From the NCBI GenBank assembly GCA_964643965.1, contig CAZXVH010000038.1:1-38774 (forward strand): a stretch of 38,774 nt of DNA, in the 5' to 3' direction. Below are positions 16,020-24,841 of the stretch, piece after piece (the stretch's first letter is position 1; every line of letters starts with the position of its first letter). The position numbers and the translations under genes are program-made. The notes under the pieces were generated by a model, which was given only the letters and a program-made list of their open reading frames with translations, was not told the DNA's origin and ran no database searches. This DNA is from GCA-2746795 sp964643965 (lineage in GTDB: Bacteria; Chloroflexota; Anaerolineae; Promineifilales; Promineifilaceae).

Positions 16020-17573
16020 ATGAAAATTATCGCGCTCGATTCTGAAGACGACATTATCTCCATTTGCGACCGGCTGGACTGGGCGGGTGAGAAGCAGGTG
16101 TTGTTGACGCTGCCGGAGGATGGCGGGGTGTTGGCGGAGGGGCTGGATTTGGTACGGCTGCGTCGTCATGCAGATAGGCGGCGGATTGAGGTGGGGCTGG
16201 TAACGGCCGTTTCCCCCCTCAGCCGTCAAGCCAAAGCTCTGGGCCTACCCACCTTCGTCACCATTGAATCGGCGCAGACGAGCCGGCGCGGTTGGTGGCG
16301 CGGCCGTCGTCGCTCTGAGATCGTAGGCTTGCCCACTATTGGCGGTATTACGCCGGCCGATTTACGTCCGCAGCCGATGGCGGAAGCGGATAAAAAAGAG
16401 GCGCAACGCCGGGCTGCGCCGCTCAACAGCCCCAGTTTATGGATGTTGCGCTATCTCTCGATACTGCTCTTTTTCCTGGCGCTGGCGCTCGTTTTTATAG
16501 CCGTTTCTTATCTGGTTCCAGGCGCGACAGTCACCTTATCGCCGGAGGTGCAGCCCATTTCTGTGACGCAGGAAATTTTGGTAGACCCCTTCATTGAGAC
16601 GGTAGATTACGGCCGTTTTGCTGTGCCTGGTCGTATTTTGCAAGTGGATCAATCATGGCAGACTGATGTGGAAACAACTGGCATACTGGAAGCGCCCAGC
16701 GCCTCCGCACGGGGTAAGGTGGTGTTTGCCAATCGATTGGCGGAGGAGGTGGTGGTTCCAGCCGGCGTCCGGGTTTCCACCAGTGAAGGCAGCAACGTGG
16801 TTTTTCAGACGTTGGCGGAAGCGATAGTGCCCGGTGTAGAAGGCGGCACGGCCGAAGTGGACGTGATTGCTATCGAGCCAGGGCCGCAGGGCAACGTGGC
16901 CGCCAATTTGATCAATAAAATTGAAGGATCGTTGGCTGTGAAGCTGGATGTGCGCAACCTGGAGCCGACTGAAGGCGGTGGCGTCCGTGAAACGCCGGCC
17001 GTCACGGAAGCGGATCAGGAGCGGTTGCGTTCACAGGTGTTGCAGTTTTTACAGGCGGCGTCAGTGTCGGAGATGGAAGCGCAGTTGACGGAACGGGAGT
17101 TTTTGGCGCGGGATTCATTGCGCGTCGTCACGATAGACAGTGAAACATTTTCTCATTTCCCAGGGGAGCAGGCGAACCGGGTGGCGTTGGAAATGCGGGC
17201 GCAGGTGGCGGGAACGGCCGTTAATACCACAGACGCCTCTGGGATTGTGTATGAAGCGTTAGCCGCCCAGGTTCCAGAAGGGCACATACTCGTGCCGGAG
17301 AGCATCAAATTTGCCAGCGGCAGCGTGATTGGCGTCGATGAAGCCGGGCGGGTGACTTTTGAGATGATTGGCGAGGCGGTGGTGGCCCCAGAGTTGGCAT
17401 TGGCTGAGGCGCTGACGGCCATTGCGGGGCAGAAGCAAGATATTGCCATCGCGTATTTATACCAGGAACTGCCCTTGCGCCAGCTTCCAGAAATTAGAGT
17501 CTGGCCGAACTGGTTTAACCGGCTGCCGTTTTTGGAGACGCGCATTGAAGCGGATATACAGTTGGAGCCGTAG
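16020..17573 (+). CDS. Baseplate J/gp47-like membrane protein
   Basis: 517 residues. The N-terminal ~100 residues resemble a small alpha/beta domain (ICDRLDWAGEKQVLLTLPEDGG), then a basic segment, then one membrane helix near residues 140-163 (YLSILLFFLALALVFIAVSYL). The outside part contains a stretch like the Baseplate J/gp47 domain: GKVVFANRLAEEVVVPAGVRVSTSEG, then GTAEVDVIAIEPGPQGNVAANLI. No other phage tail genes are present, and similar single genes sit beside ruvX/mltG in Chloroflexota, as I recall, so a cell-envelope role is likelier than a prophage. The stop codon at 17571 directly enters a heptamer repeat array. Function unknown. Confidence 0.75.
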   Translation: MKIIALDSEDDIISICDRLDWAGEKQVLLTLPEDGGVLAEGLDLVRLRRHADRRRIEVGLVTAVSPLSRQAKALGLPTFVTIESAQTSRRGWWRGRRRSEIVGLPTIGGITPADLRPQPMAEADKKEAQRRAAPLNSPSLWMLRYLSILLFFLALALVFIAVSYLVPGATVTLSPEVQPISVTQEILVDPFIETVDYGRFAVPGRILQVDQSWQTDVETTGILEAPSASARGKVVFANRLAEEVVVPAGVRVSTSEGSNVVFQTLAEAIVPGVEGGTAEVDVIAIEPGPQGNVAANLINKIEGSLAVKLDVRNLEPTEGGGVRETPAVTEADQERLRSQVLQFLQAASVSEMEAQLTEREFLARDSLRVVTIDSETFSHFPGEQANRVALEMRAQVAGTAVNTTDASGIVYEALAAQVPEGHILVPESIKFASGSVIGVDEAGRVTFEMIGEAVVAPELALAEALTAIAGQKQDIAIAYLYQELPLRQLPEIRVWPNWFNRLPFLETRIEADIQLEP

Positions 17574-17574
17574 A

Positions 17575-17658
17575 TAGTGGACAGTAGATAGTGGACGGTG
17601 AACAGTGGACAGTGGATGGTGGACAGTGGACAGTGGACAGTGGACAGTGGATAGTGGG
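17575..17658. repeat. Heptamer tandem repeat, 12 units (CAGTGGA consensus)
   Basis: Twelve perfectly phased 7-mers from TAGTGGA to TAGTGGG, with CAGTGGA the commonest unit. It begins one base after the stop codon of the upstream gene. Variation is mostly at positions 1-2 and 6. Confidence 0.93.
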
Positions 17659-17704
17659 TTCCGTCTTGAAGATGGAAATATGAGTGAATATAGAGAGGAG
17701 AATG

Positions 17705-18544
17705 ATGACAGCACAACCTGAAAATATAGAGCGCACCAAGAAAAATCCAGACTTAAAAGGGACAGGATATGAACTATTTATCCTGCTGCTTTCCGTTGTT
17801 TCCATTATCAATCTTGCATTGGTTGTTTTGGGACCATGGCTGGGCATGAACCAGAAATTGTTAGAGGTCATTTATATTATCAACGGTATTTTGACGCTGT
17901 TTTTTATTATTGACTTTAGTTACCGATTCTTCACGACGGACTCTAAAAAGAATTATTTCTTCAAAAATTGGGGCTGGACTGACTTGTTGGCCTGTGTTCC
18001 CACTTTCCGCATCTTCAGGATATTCCGTATTGTTAAAGCGATTCGTTTAATGCGCATTTTTGGCCTTAAAAACATGATGTATGAAATCATTGATAATCGG
18101 GCTGGCAGCGCCCTGTATCTGGCGATATTTGGCATTATTCTGGTGGCAGAAATCGCTGGGGTTACTGTCTTGTACGCCGAGCTTCAGAATACCAGCGCCA
18201 ATATTACGGATGCGGGTGATGCGGTATGGTGGGTTATGGTCACGCTGACGACTGTGGGGTATGGGGATCAATTCCCGGTGACGGCGACGGGTCGCCTGGC
18301 TGGTGTTTTTGTGATGTTTTCTGGTGTGGCGTTAATTGGTGTGTTGGCGAGTTACTTGTCGAGTTTCTTCATGGAAGAAGCTGTGCCTAGAGAGAGTGAA
18401 GAGCAGACATCTGATGATCCCCAGTCTATTTTGAGCGAATTAAAAACGTTATTGGCGCAGCAGCAAACGGCACAGGCGGCGTTGGTCAACAAGGTGTCTG
18501 AGTTGGAACAACAGTTGGCTCAGACTGGCATCCAGCCTGAATAG
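17705..18544 (+). CDS. Voltage-gated-type potassium channel protein
   Basis: 279 residues from the ATG at 17705, which follows GAGAGGAG; the ATG at 17702 and GTG at 17684 are alternatives. It has six predicted membrane segments plus a pore loop: S1 and S2 (about 17-40, 55-78), S3-S4 with regularly spaced Arg/Lys (FRIFRIFRIVKAIRLMRIF), S5 (LAIFGIILVAEIAGVTVLY), the filter TVGYGD at 183-188, and S6 (VFVMFSGVALIGVLASYL). The spaced arginines suggest a voltage sensor. A cytoplasmic tail ends in a Gln/Leu-rich coiled coil (~245-275), probably for tetramer assembly. Family: ion transport protein / potassium channel. It presumably sets membrane potential; regulation is not visible. Confidence 0.92.
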   Translation: MTAQPENIERTKKNPDLKGTGYELFILLLSVVSIINLALVVLGPWLGMNQKLLEVIYIINGILTLFFIIDFSYRFFTTDSKKNYFFKNWGWTDLLACVPTFRIFRIFRIVKAIRLMRIFGLKNMMYEIIDNRAGSALYLAIFGIILVAEIAGVTVLYAELQNTSANITDAGDAVWWVMVTLTTVGYGDQFPVTATGRLAGVFVMFSGVALIGVLASYLSSFFMEEAVPRESEEQTSDDPQSILSELKTLLAQQQTAQAALVNKVSELEQQLAQTGIQPE

Positions 18545-18604
18545 TGGGTTCGTAGGGCAAGCGGTCGGGTGAAAACGGCCGTTTTGTGGCACAGTTGTAA
18601 CTCT

Positions 18605-19045
18605 ATGACAGACGATCCATTCACCCTCAAAGGGCGCATCCTGGCCCTCGATTTAGGCGAGAAACGCATCGGCGTGGCCATCAGCGACGCCACGCGCACC
18701 ATCGCCCAACCGCTCGACATGATTCCGCGCACCTCGCGCCAGGCAGATTTTGAAGCCATCGGCCGTTTTGTGCAGGAACAGCAGGCGAACTTGCTCCTGG
18801 TGGGCTTGCCCTTGAGGTTGGATGGCACGGTAGGTGAAAAAGCGGCCTGGGTCAAAGATTACGCCGCTGACTTACAGAAAACCTTGAATGTGCCGCTCGA
18901 ATTTTTCGATGAATCCTTCACCACCGTGCAGGCGGAAGCCAGTTTGCGCAGCCGTGGCAAAAAAGGGCGCCAAATCCGCCAAAACGTGGATGCGGTGGCA
19001 GCCTCGTTTATTTTGCAGGCGTATTTGGATTCGTTGGCGTGGTGA
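18605..19045 (+). CDS. ruvX: RuvX/YqgF-type Holliday junction resolvase-like / pre-16S rRNA nuclease
   Basis: 146 residues from the ATG at 18605. A GTG at 18569 would add 12 residues that do not fit the family and include an AACGGCCGTT palindrome. It has the RNase H-like YqgF fold: ILALDLGEKRIGVAISD with the first catalytic Asp, then LLVGLPLRLDGTVG, FFDESFTTVQAEASL with acidic residues, and the terminal NVDAVAASFILQAYL supplying the last Asp. In E. coli the homologue matures the 5' end of 16S rRNA; a junction-resolving role has also been proposed. It is followed by a repeat array and then mltG. Confidence 0.92.
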   Translation: MTDDPFTLKGRILALDLGEKRIGVAISDATRTIAQPLDMIPRTSRQADFEAIGRFVQEQQANLLLVGLPLRLDGTVGEKAAWVKDYAADLQKTLNVPLEFFDESFTTVQAEASLRSRGKKGRQIRQNVDAVAASFILQAYLDSLAW

Positions 19046-19104
19046 AAGGTGGTAAAGTTGCAGAGTGGTAGGGTGAATTCATCCTTCATTACTGTCCTGA
19101 AAAC

Positions 19105-19188
19105 AGGAGCGCCGACATCTTGTCGGCCCTTCAGGAGCGCCGACATCTTGTCGGCCCTTCAGGAGCGCCGACATCTTGTCGGCCCTTC
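19105..19188. repeat. Three perfect tandem copies of a 28-bp hairpin unit
   Basis: Copies at 19105-19132, 19133-19160 and 19161-19188 are identical. Each contains GCCGACA-TCT-TGTCGGC, a perfect 7-bp stem with a 3-base loop. No spacers separate them and there is no T run. They sit between ruvX and the mltG ribosome-binding site, so the mRNA would carry three hairpins in a row. Confidence 0.97.
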
Positions 19189-19234
19189 GTCATCTGGAAG
19201 ATGGCGTTCCCTTTTCATTCAATAAGGTGCTAGT

Positions 19235-20434
19235 TTGACGAGACGAGAAGACCCGTACCAAAAGAAAGCTGGGCCGCTGACTTGGATTTTCCGGTTGGCG
19301 GTTTTGTTTGTGGTGGTTGGCGGCTGTTTGGCGGCGACGGTGTTGCTGTATGGGCAGTGGCGGGGTGTGGCGACTGGGGGTGTGCGCATTGAGGGTGGCA
19401 ATGCCAATTTGAGTATGGCGGAACGGCTTTATTTGCAGGCGCAGCTTTCGTTGCAGGCGGAGGCGCTGCAAGAACCGGCCGGCAGTGGCCTGACCCCGGT
19501 CACGTTCACCATCAGTCCAGGGGAAACGGCCGTTACCATCGCCACTAATCTTCAAACCGCCGGGATGCTGGAAAATCCAGACCTCTTCCTCACCTATGCC
19601 CGCTTTTACGGTCTCGATTCCCAACTGGAAGCGGGCGAATTCACCTTGTCGCCGGTGTGGACGATCCCTGAATTGGCCCTGACCTTGACGAAGGCCATCG
19701 CCCGAGACGTGGAGCTGCGCTTCATCGAAGGTTGGCGGCTGGAGGAGATGGCGCACTCGTTGGCCGTTTACCAACCGGCCCAGATTGACGCCGACGAATT
19801 TTTAGCCATTGCTAAACGAGAACGGCCGTTTGACCTCTCCCCCTATCCCTTTTTAGCTGGTTTACCGGAGGGAGCATCGTTGGAAGGCTTCCTCTTTCCC
19901 GATACCTACCGCCTGCCCCTGGACGCCGACGCTGCTGCTTTGGTGGACGCCATGCTGCGCAACTTTGATGAGCGCGTCACCCCGGCCATGCGCCAGGGCT
20001 TTGGGGCGCAGGGCTTGAGCTTACGTGAAGCGGTGACATTGGCTTCAATTGTGCAGAGAGAGGCGGTGCTGGTGGAAGAACGGCCGTTGATCGCCGGCGT
20101 CTTTCTCAATCGGTTAGCCCAGGGCATGTCGCTCAGCGCCGACCCCACCGTGCAGTACGCCGCCGGTTATGACGCCGCCACCGACTCCTGGTGGAAAGTA
20201 CCGCTCTACGTCAGCGACCTGGAATTTGATTCGCCTTACAATACCTACCTCTATCCTGGTTTACCGCCCGGCCCCATCGCCGCCCCCAGCCTGAGCGCCT
20301 TACAAGCCGTGGCCAACCCGGCCGTCACCGATTTCCTCTTCTTTGTCGCCGACTGCCTCTCTGACGTGGTGGGCGACCACAGCTTCAGTGTGACATTTGA
20401 TGAACATCTGCTCAAAGCGCAGCGCTGCCGGTAA
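19235..20434 (+). CDS. mltG: Endolytic murein transglycosylase MltG
   Basis: 399 residues. The start is TTG at 19235 (MTRREDPYQKK) with AAGGTG at 19224-19229; no ATG gives a sensible N terminus. One membrane helix (about 15-37) is followed by an external LysM-like portion (FTISPGETAVTIATNLQTAG) and the YceG catalytic domain. The motif LASIVQREA places the catalytic Glu at residue 276, and the terminal region with YNTYLYPGLPPGPIAAPS is diagnostic. MltG cleaves nascent glycan strands and helps set their length. Its placement after ruvX and before another lytic transglycosylase (22015) makes this a wall-processing cluster. Confidence 0.95.
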   Translation: MTRREDPYQKKAGPLTWIFRLAVLFVVVGGCLAATVLLYGQWRGVATGGVRIEGGNANLSMAERLYLQAQLSLQAEALQEPAGSGLTPVTFTISPGETAVTIATNLQTAGMLENPDLFLTYARFYGLDSQLEAGEFTLSPVWTIPELALTLTKAIARDVELRFIEGWRLEEMAHSLAVYQPAQIDADEFLAIAKRERPFDLSPYPFLAGLPEGASLEGFLFPDTYRLPLDADAAALVDAMLRNFDERVTPAMRQGFGAQGLSLREAVTLASIVQREAVLVEERPLIAGVFLNRLAQGMSLSADPTVQYAAGYDAATDSWWKVPLYVSDLEFDSPYNTYLYPGLPPGPIAAPSLSALQAVANPAVTDFLFFVADCLSDVVGDHSFSVTFDEHLLKAQRCR

Positions 20435-20459
20435 AGAGGGGAGAAGGGAGAAAATAGAA

Positions 20460-21086
20460 ATGAGAGCGGTGCGCCTGATTTCTATTTTCTTCTTTCTATT
20501 TTTACCCTATTTAACCGCCTGCTATTCCGTCGATCCCGTCATCAAAATCGGCCTGGTGGCCCCATTTGAGGGCGAGAACCGGGCGCTTGGTTATGACGCC
20601 ATCTATGCGGCGCGATTGGCGGTGCGGCAGGTGAACGAGGCGGGCGGCATTGGCGGCTATCGGTTGGCGCTGGTGGCCCTGGATGACAGCGGCGATACCG
20701 GCCTGGCCCAGGGAGCCGCCAAAGCGTTGGTCGCCGATCCCGGTGTGGTGGCGGTGGTGGGGCATGGGCTGGGGGAGACAACGGCCGTTGCCGCCCCCAT
20801 TTATGAATCCGCCCCTCTCGCCCTCATTCCCCTGGGCGCAGCTCCCTTTTCCCCCACGTCGCCGGAGGCGCTGCCCGCCGATTTTCACACCGCCTATGAA
20901 GCCGTCACCCCCTTCAATGAAACGGCCGGTCCTTATGCCGCTCCCACCTATGACGCCTTCCAATTACTCTGGCAAGCCTTAGAGATCACTGAACAAACCA
21001 GGGGAAACATCACCCGCGAGGGTGTCAAAACCACCCTAACCGGATTAGAATACGAAGGGTTGACGGGTATACTGTATGTGCCCTGA
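20460..21086 (+). CDS. Short substrate-binding-protein-like lipoprotein (Peripla_BP_6 type)
   Basis: 208 residues. The ATG at 20460 follows AAGGGAG and begins a lipoprotein signal (lipobox LTAC, Cys21). Residues 26-130 match the N-terminal lobe of branched-chain amino acid/amide ABC transporter binding proteins: IKIGLVAPFEGENRALGYDA, AVRQVNEAGGIGGY, LVALDDSGD, VVAVVGHG. After about residue 140 the sequence jumps to what is normally near the C terminus (YAAPTYDAFQLLWQAL, then GVKTTLTGLEYEGLTG). Family members are usually about 380 residues, so the middle is missing. There is no frameshift or stop in the gap region, so this is either an old in-frame deletion or a real mini-protein. No permease or ATPase is nearby, so transport is doubtful. 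Confidence 0.8.
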   Translation: MRAVRLISIFFFLFLPYLTACYSVDPVIKIGLVAPFEGENRALGYDAIYAARLAVRQVNEAGGIGGYRLALVALDDSGDTGLAQGAAKALVADPGVVAVVGHGLGETTAVAAPIYESAPLALIPLGAAPFSPTSPEALPADFHTAYEAVTPFNETAGPYAAPTYDAFQLLWQALEITEQTRGNITREGVKTTLTGLEYEGLTGILYVP

Positions 21087-21118
21087 GACCGGCAATCGGT
21101 TGGTGTAACTTTACTCAC

Positions 21119-21146
21119 ACATCATACATCACGCATTACGCATCTG
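21119..21146. repeat. Heptamer tandem repeat (ACATCAC-type x4)
   Basis: ACATCAT, ACATCAC, GCATTAC, GCATCTG are phased at 7 bp, lying 32 bp after one stop codon and 18 bp before the next ATG. It is one of several unrelated heptamer words used the same way in this window. Confidence 0.65.
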
Positions 21147-21164
21147 GCACAACAAGAAACTAAC

Positions 21165-22028
21165 ATGTTAAGACGTATTTTGGGAATCGTATTGATTATA
21201 CTGGCAGTCAGCGGCGTCTGGCTGGTCTTTACGGCCGGGCAGTCCGCCAAACAGACGACGGGAAGTTTGGGCGAAGGCTTGAAGACGAGTATTGACCTGG
21301 TATTAGAAAGCCTGGACGCCATCTCTGACTCACTGCTGCACACCCAAGATGTTTTAGCGGATGTGGAAGCGGCGCTCGTCCGGGCTGAAGAAACGGCCGT
21401 TGCCGTCTCCACCTCTTTAGAGGGCATTGATCCCATCCTGATAGAGCTGCAAACCATCACCACCCAGGATTTGCCCGATAGCCTGGAGGCTATTCAGCAG
21501 GCCGTGCCAGACGCCGTGCAGGCTGCCGACGCCATCGACGCCACCCTGACCACCCTCAACCGCTTTGAGATCGACACCACTATCCTCGGCTTCCCCATTC
21601 GTTATGATCTGGGCATCAATTACAATCCCACCGTGCCTTTCAGCGCCTCGGTGCAGGAGATCGGCGTCAGTTTAGAAGGTATCCCAGAGCGGCTGCGCAG
21701 CCTGGAAGACGCCTTTGCCGATACCCAAAGCAATACGGAATTGATTGGGGCCGACATGTCCAATTTAGGCGGCGATTTAGCGGCCATCAACGAACAGATC
21801 GCTGAATTTTCGCCGTTGATTGATGACTTAAACGGCGTTGTCATCGAAGCGGGCGATAACCTGCGCCTGGTGCAGGGACAGATCGACGATCAAGTGGCTT
21901 CTGTGCAGAACACGCTCACCATCGGCATGATCTGGTTGATCTTCTCGCAGATGGTTCCCCTCTATTTGGGTTACGAATTAATCTTGGGCCGCCTTGCGCC
22001 GCAAAAGGAGCCGGATGAAATCAGCTAA
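21165..22028 (+). CDS. Coiled-coil membrane protein of unknown function
   Basis: 287 residues. There is a membrane helix at about 5-24, then a long external region rich in heptad-like Leu/Ile/Val with Asp/Glu/Gln (30-125, 165-245), and a second hydrophobic segment near 250-272 followed by a short charged tail. The overall shape (helix, coiled coil, helix) recalls membrane-spanning tethers or the sensor part of chemoreceptors, but no HAMP, signalling or enzymatic motif is present. I do not recognise a named family. Its end overlaps the start of the lytic transglycosylase gene by 14 bp, so the two are probably translationally coupled and may act together at the wall. Confidence 0.8.
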   Translation: MLRRILGIVLIILAVSGVWLVFTAGQSAKQTTGSLGEGLKTSIDLVLESLDAISDSLLHTQDVLADVEAALVRAEETAVAVSTSLEGIDPILIELQTITTQDLPDSLEAIQQAVPDAVQAADAIDATLTTLNRFEIDTTILGFPIRYDLGINYNPTVPFSASVQEIGVSLEGIPERLRSLEDAFADTQSNTELIGADMSNLGGDLAAINEQIAEFSPLIDDLNGVVIEAGDNLRLVQGQIDDQVASVQNTLTIGMIWLIFSQMVPLYLGYELILGRLAPQKEPDEIS

Positions 22029-24723
22029 TTGGAAAGCCGCCCGGCGGCAGAGCGTAAATACCCCGCCTAAAAAGCAGCGCCCTCTGAAGGGGGCTATGGC
22101 GCAGTCGGCCGGACGGGTGGTCGCCGGCATGGTTCTCTTATTCACTCTGTTCCTCGCCGCTTGTGGCGCGGGCGAATCTCCGGCAGCCACGCCCATCGCC
22201 TTCCAACTGCCAGCCACCCTGCCGCCGACGCCGACGTTAGTCGGTGACTTTTCTGGGGCGGCGCCCGCCATTGCGCCCACGCCCCCGGTCACGCCGCGGG
22301 CGGGGGAAATGGACCCGGCGGCCCCTACCGCCACCGCCCGGGTGGTGGGCACGCCCACGGCTACGCCGCTGCCCCAGGAACGACTGGCGCTGGCCGATGC
22401 GGCCCTGGCCGAAGCCAACGCCGCCGCGGCTATTGAGCAGTTTCTGGCCAGCCTGGCGCTCGATGAAGGCTTGACGGAAGCCGAAAAACAGGAGGCGCTT
22501 TACAACCTGGGCGTCGCCTATTTGCAAGACGAGAAATTCGCCGAAGCAGCCGAGGCGTTTAACCAGCGTCTCGAGGCGGGGGGCAAGCTGCCTGAGCCGC
22601 TCCATTTCCAGTTAGGCCAGGCGTTCACCGGCCTGGGCGACACGGCGGCGGCCATACCTGCTTATGAAACCTACCTGGCAGCAAATGTCGATATGGGCGC
22701 TTATATTGGCCCGATTATTGGGCAGGCGTATCTGGCGGTGGGCGACTGGGAGGCGGCGCTGGCTGCATATGAAACGGCCGTTACCGCCCCATCTCATCGC
22801 CTCACTGAAGTAGCCAACCGGATAAAACTTGCTGAATTTTACCGGGATCATGGCGACTATGCCGCCGCCATCGCCCAATACGACGCCGTGCAAGCGCTGG
22901 CCCAAACCGAAACCACCAAAGGGCAAATGGCCTACCTGGCCGGTTATGCCGAACTTTTGGCCGGCAACACCGCCGCCGCTTATGAACGGTATCAAACGGC
23001 CGTTAACCAGTATCCCCGCGCCCCCGAAAGTTACCAGGCATTGGTGGCCCTGATCGATAACAATATCCCGGTAGATGAATTTCAGCGGGGCTTGATCGAT
23101 TTCAACGTCGGCGCTTACCAGCCGGGTATCGACGCCTTTTTGCGCTACCTTGAAGCCAATCCCGAGAACTATCGCCAGGACACGCATCTCTATCTGGCCT
23201 GGTCGTATGAGGGGCTGGGCGACTTAGAAACGGCGCTGGCGGAATTGGAAAGGTATGCCGCCGCGGATCCGGCCAAAGCGACGCTGGAACGGGCTAAACT
23301 GTTGGCCCGATCTGGGGATGCGGCTGGCGCTCAGGCGGCGTACCAGCGCTATGTCGCTGCTTATCCCACCGGCGAGGACGCGCCTTTTGCCGCCTGGTGG
23401 GCGGCGGCCGGCGCGGAAAACGCGGGCGATCATGCCGGGGCCATTGCCGATTACACGATTTTAGCCGACGTGGCCCCCTTCCATGAGGACGCGCCGGAAG
23501 CGCTGTTCCGGGCGGGCTGGTTGGCGTATTGGAACGGGGATGCGGAAACGGCCGTTTCCCGTTGGCAGCGCTCGGTAAAAACTTACCCTGGCTCAGAGTT
23601 CGGCAATGCCTCGTTGGTATGGCTGCTGCGCACTTTGCCGGAGATGATCGCCCAGGTGGAGAATGGAGAACTGGGAGAGACGGCCGTTGTCACGGAAACG
23701 GAAGCCATCAGCCAGACGACCGTTCTTACCGGTACGGTTGTTGTGAAAACGCCAGAAGCAGTGGCAACGGCCGTTACCGCTGCCGGATTACGGACTTTAT
23801 TAACCGAACTGGAAGCCGAGGCCGACGGCCGCACCCTGGAAGCCTACTACGCCATTCGCGCCCGAGACATGGTGCAGGGAACGCCCCCCTTTGCCGCCCC
23901 GGAAGCCGTCACCATCCCCTCCGATGACAGCGCGGCGCAGCGTGAAGCCGAAGCGTGGCTGAAAACACAGTTTAACCTGGAAACCGACGACCCTCTGCAC
24001 CTGCTTTCACCCGGCCTGGCCTATGATCCACGGCGCATTGTAGGCGAGAAATTGTGGCGCATTGGCCTGCAAGAGATGGCGAAACGAGAACTGGAATCAC
24101 TGCGCCAGGATGTTTCCGGCGATCCCTTGTTGAGTTACCAACTGGCCCTGTTCTTCCGCGATTTGGGACTGTACCGCTCTTCGATCATCGCGGCGCAGTC
24201 AGTGCTGACCAACGCCGGGGTATCGGTGTTTGAAGCGCCGGTCTTCATTGGCAGGCTTTCGTATCCCGTCTACTATGCTGACGTGATCTTGCCGCTGGCG
24301 GCGCGGTATGGCTTTGATCCGCTGCTGCAATTTGCCCTGGTGCGCCAGGAGAGCCTCTTTGAGAGCTTCGCCCGTTCCGGGGCAGCGGCGCAGGGCTTGA
24401 GCCAGGTGATTCCCGATACCGGCGCTTATATCGCCGAGCGGCTCAACTGGCCCGATTACAAAAATGATGACCTCTACAAGCCCTACGTCGGTTTAAATTT
24501 TGGCGCGTACTACCTGGATCAGCAGCTAGACGCCTTTGACGGCGCCGTTCATGCCGCTTTGGCCGCCTACAATGCCGGCCCGGGCAATGCTGCCCGTTGG
24601 TATAAAATTGCCGGCGACGACCTTGACCTCTTCAAAGAAACGATGGATTTCCCCGAAACACGCAAATACATCGACCGCATTTATTTGGGGCAGGCGGTGT
24701 ATCGGTTTTTGTATGGGCGGTAG
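22015..24723 (+). CDS. TPR-containing lytic transglycosylase (Slt-type) lipoprotein
   Basis: 902 residues from the ATG at 22015, with AAAAGGAG at 22003-22010 inside the preceding gene. An ATG at 22096 with AAGGGGG would give a more standard 23-residue lipoprotein signal; in both cases the lipobox is LAAC (Cys50 of the long form). A Thr/Pro-rich linker follows, then ~10 TPR helix pairs (residues ~120-540; e.g. ALYNLGVAYLQDEKFAEAAEAF), a helical region, and the C-terminal SLT domain. The catalytic Glu is at residue 779 in LVRQESLFESF, followed by GAAAQGLSQVIPDTG and AALAAYNAGPGNAARW. Slt enzymes cut peptidoglycan to give anhydro-muropeptides. The superhelical TPR plus SLT layout is that of Slt70. 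Confidence 0.93.
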   Translation: MKSANWKAARRQSVNTPPKKQRPLKGAMAQSAGRVVAGMVLLFTLFLAACGAGESPAATPIAFQLPATLPPTPTLVGDFSGAAPAIAPTPPVTPRAGEMDPAAPTATARVVGTPTATPLPQERLALADAALAEANAAAAIEQFLASLALDEGLTEAEKQEALYNLGVAYLQDEKFAEAAEAFNQRLEAGGKLPEPLHFQLGQAFTGLGDTAAAIPAYETYLAANVDMGAYIGPIIGQAYLAVGDWEAALAAYETAVTAPSHRLTEVANRIKLAEFYRDHGDYAAAIAQYDAVQALAQTETTKGQMAYLAGYAELLAGNTAAAYERYQTAVNQYPRAPESYQALVALIDNNIPVDEFQRGLIDFNVGAYQPGIDAFLRYLEANPENYRQDTHLYLAWSYEGLGDLETALAELERYAAADPAKATLERAKLLARSGDAAGAQAAYQRYVAAYPTGEDAPFAAWWAAAGAENAGDHAGAIADYTILADVAPFHEDAPEALFRAGWLAYWNGDAETAVSRWQRSVKTYPGSEFGNASLVWLLRTLPEMIAQVENGELGETAVVTETEAISQTTVLTGTVVVKTPEAVATAVTAAGLRTLLTELEAEADGRTLEAYYAIRARDMVQGTPPFAAPEAVTIPSDDSAAQREAEAWLKTQFNLETDDPLHLLSPGLAYDPRRIVGEKLWRIGLQEMAKRELESLRQDVSGDPLLSYQLALFFRDLGLYRSSIIAAQSVLTNAGVSVFEAPVFIGRLSYPVYYADVILPLAARYGFDPLLQFALVRQESLFESFARSGAAAQGLSQVIPDTGAYIAERLNWPDYKNDDLYKPYVGLNFGAYYLDQQLDAFDGAVHAALAAYNAGPGNAARWYKIAGDDLDLFKETMDFPETRKYIDRIYLGQAVYRFLYGR

Positions 24724-24841
24724 GGGCAGATTGGAGAGTTGGAGAGTATTGACATAATGAAATACTTTAGTACCTTGCCACCTTGCAACTTTGCCACTTC
24801 CCACTCTGCAATCCGAAATCCGAAATCCGAAATCCTTAACT
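24724..24841. repeat. Intergenic short tandem repeats, 7-bp and 8-bp phased
   Basis: ATCCGAA is repeated three times plus ATCC at 24811-24835. Just upstream, about 24771-24802, octamers CCTTGCCA, CCTTGCAA, CTTTGCCA run in phase, and TTGGAGA-type units lie at about 24732-24748. The whole 118-bp gap is made of such repeats up to four bases before the next ATG; no ribosome-binding site is obvious. Confidence 0.85.

Noticed and set aside
16020..17573. Prophage remnant, from the baseplate J-like domain
   Set aside because: No other tail, head, integrase or lysis genes; the protein has its own membrane helix and lies among housekeeping genes.
19105..19188. Small CRISPR array
   Set aside because: The 28-bp repeats are directly contiguous without spacers and no cas genes are present.
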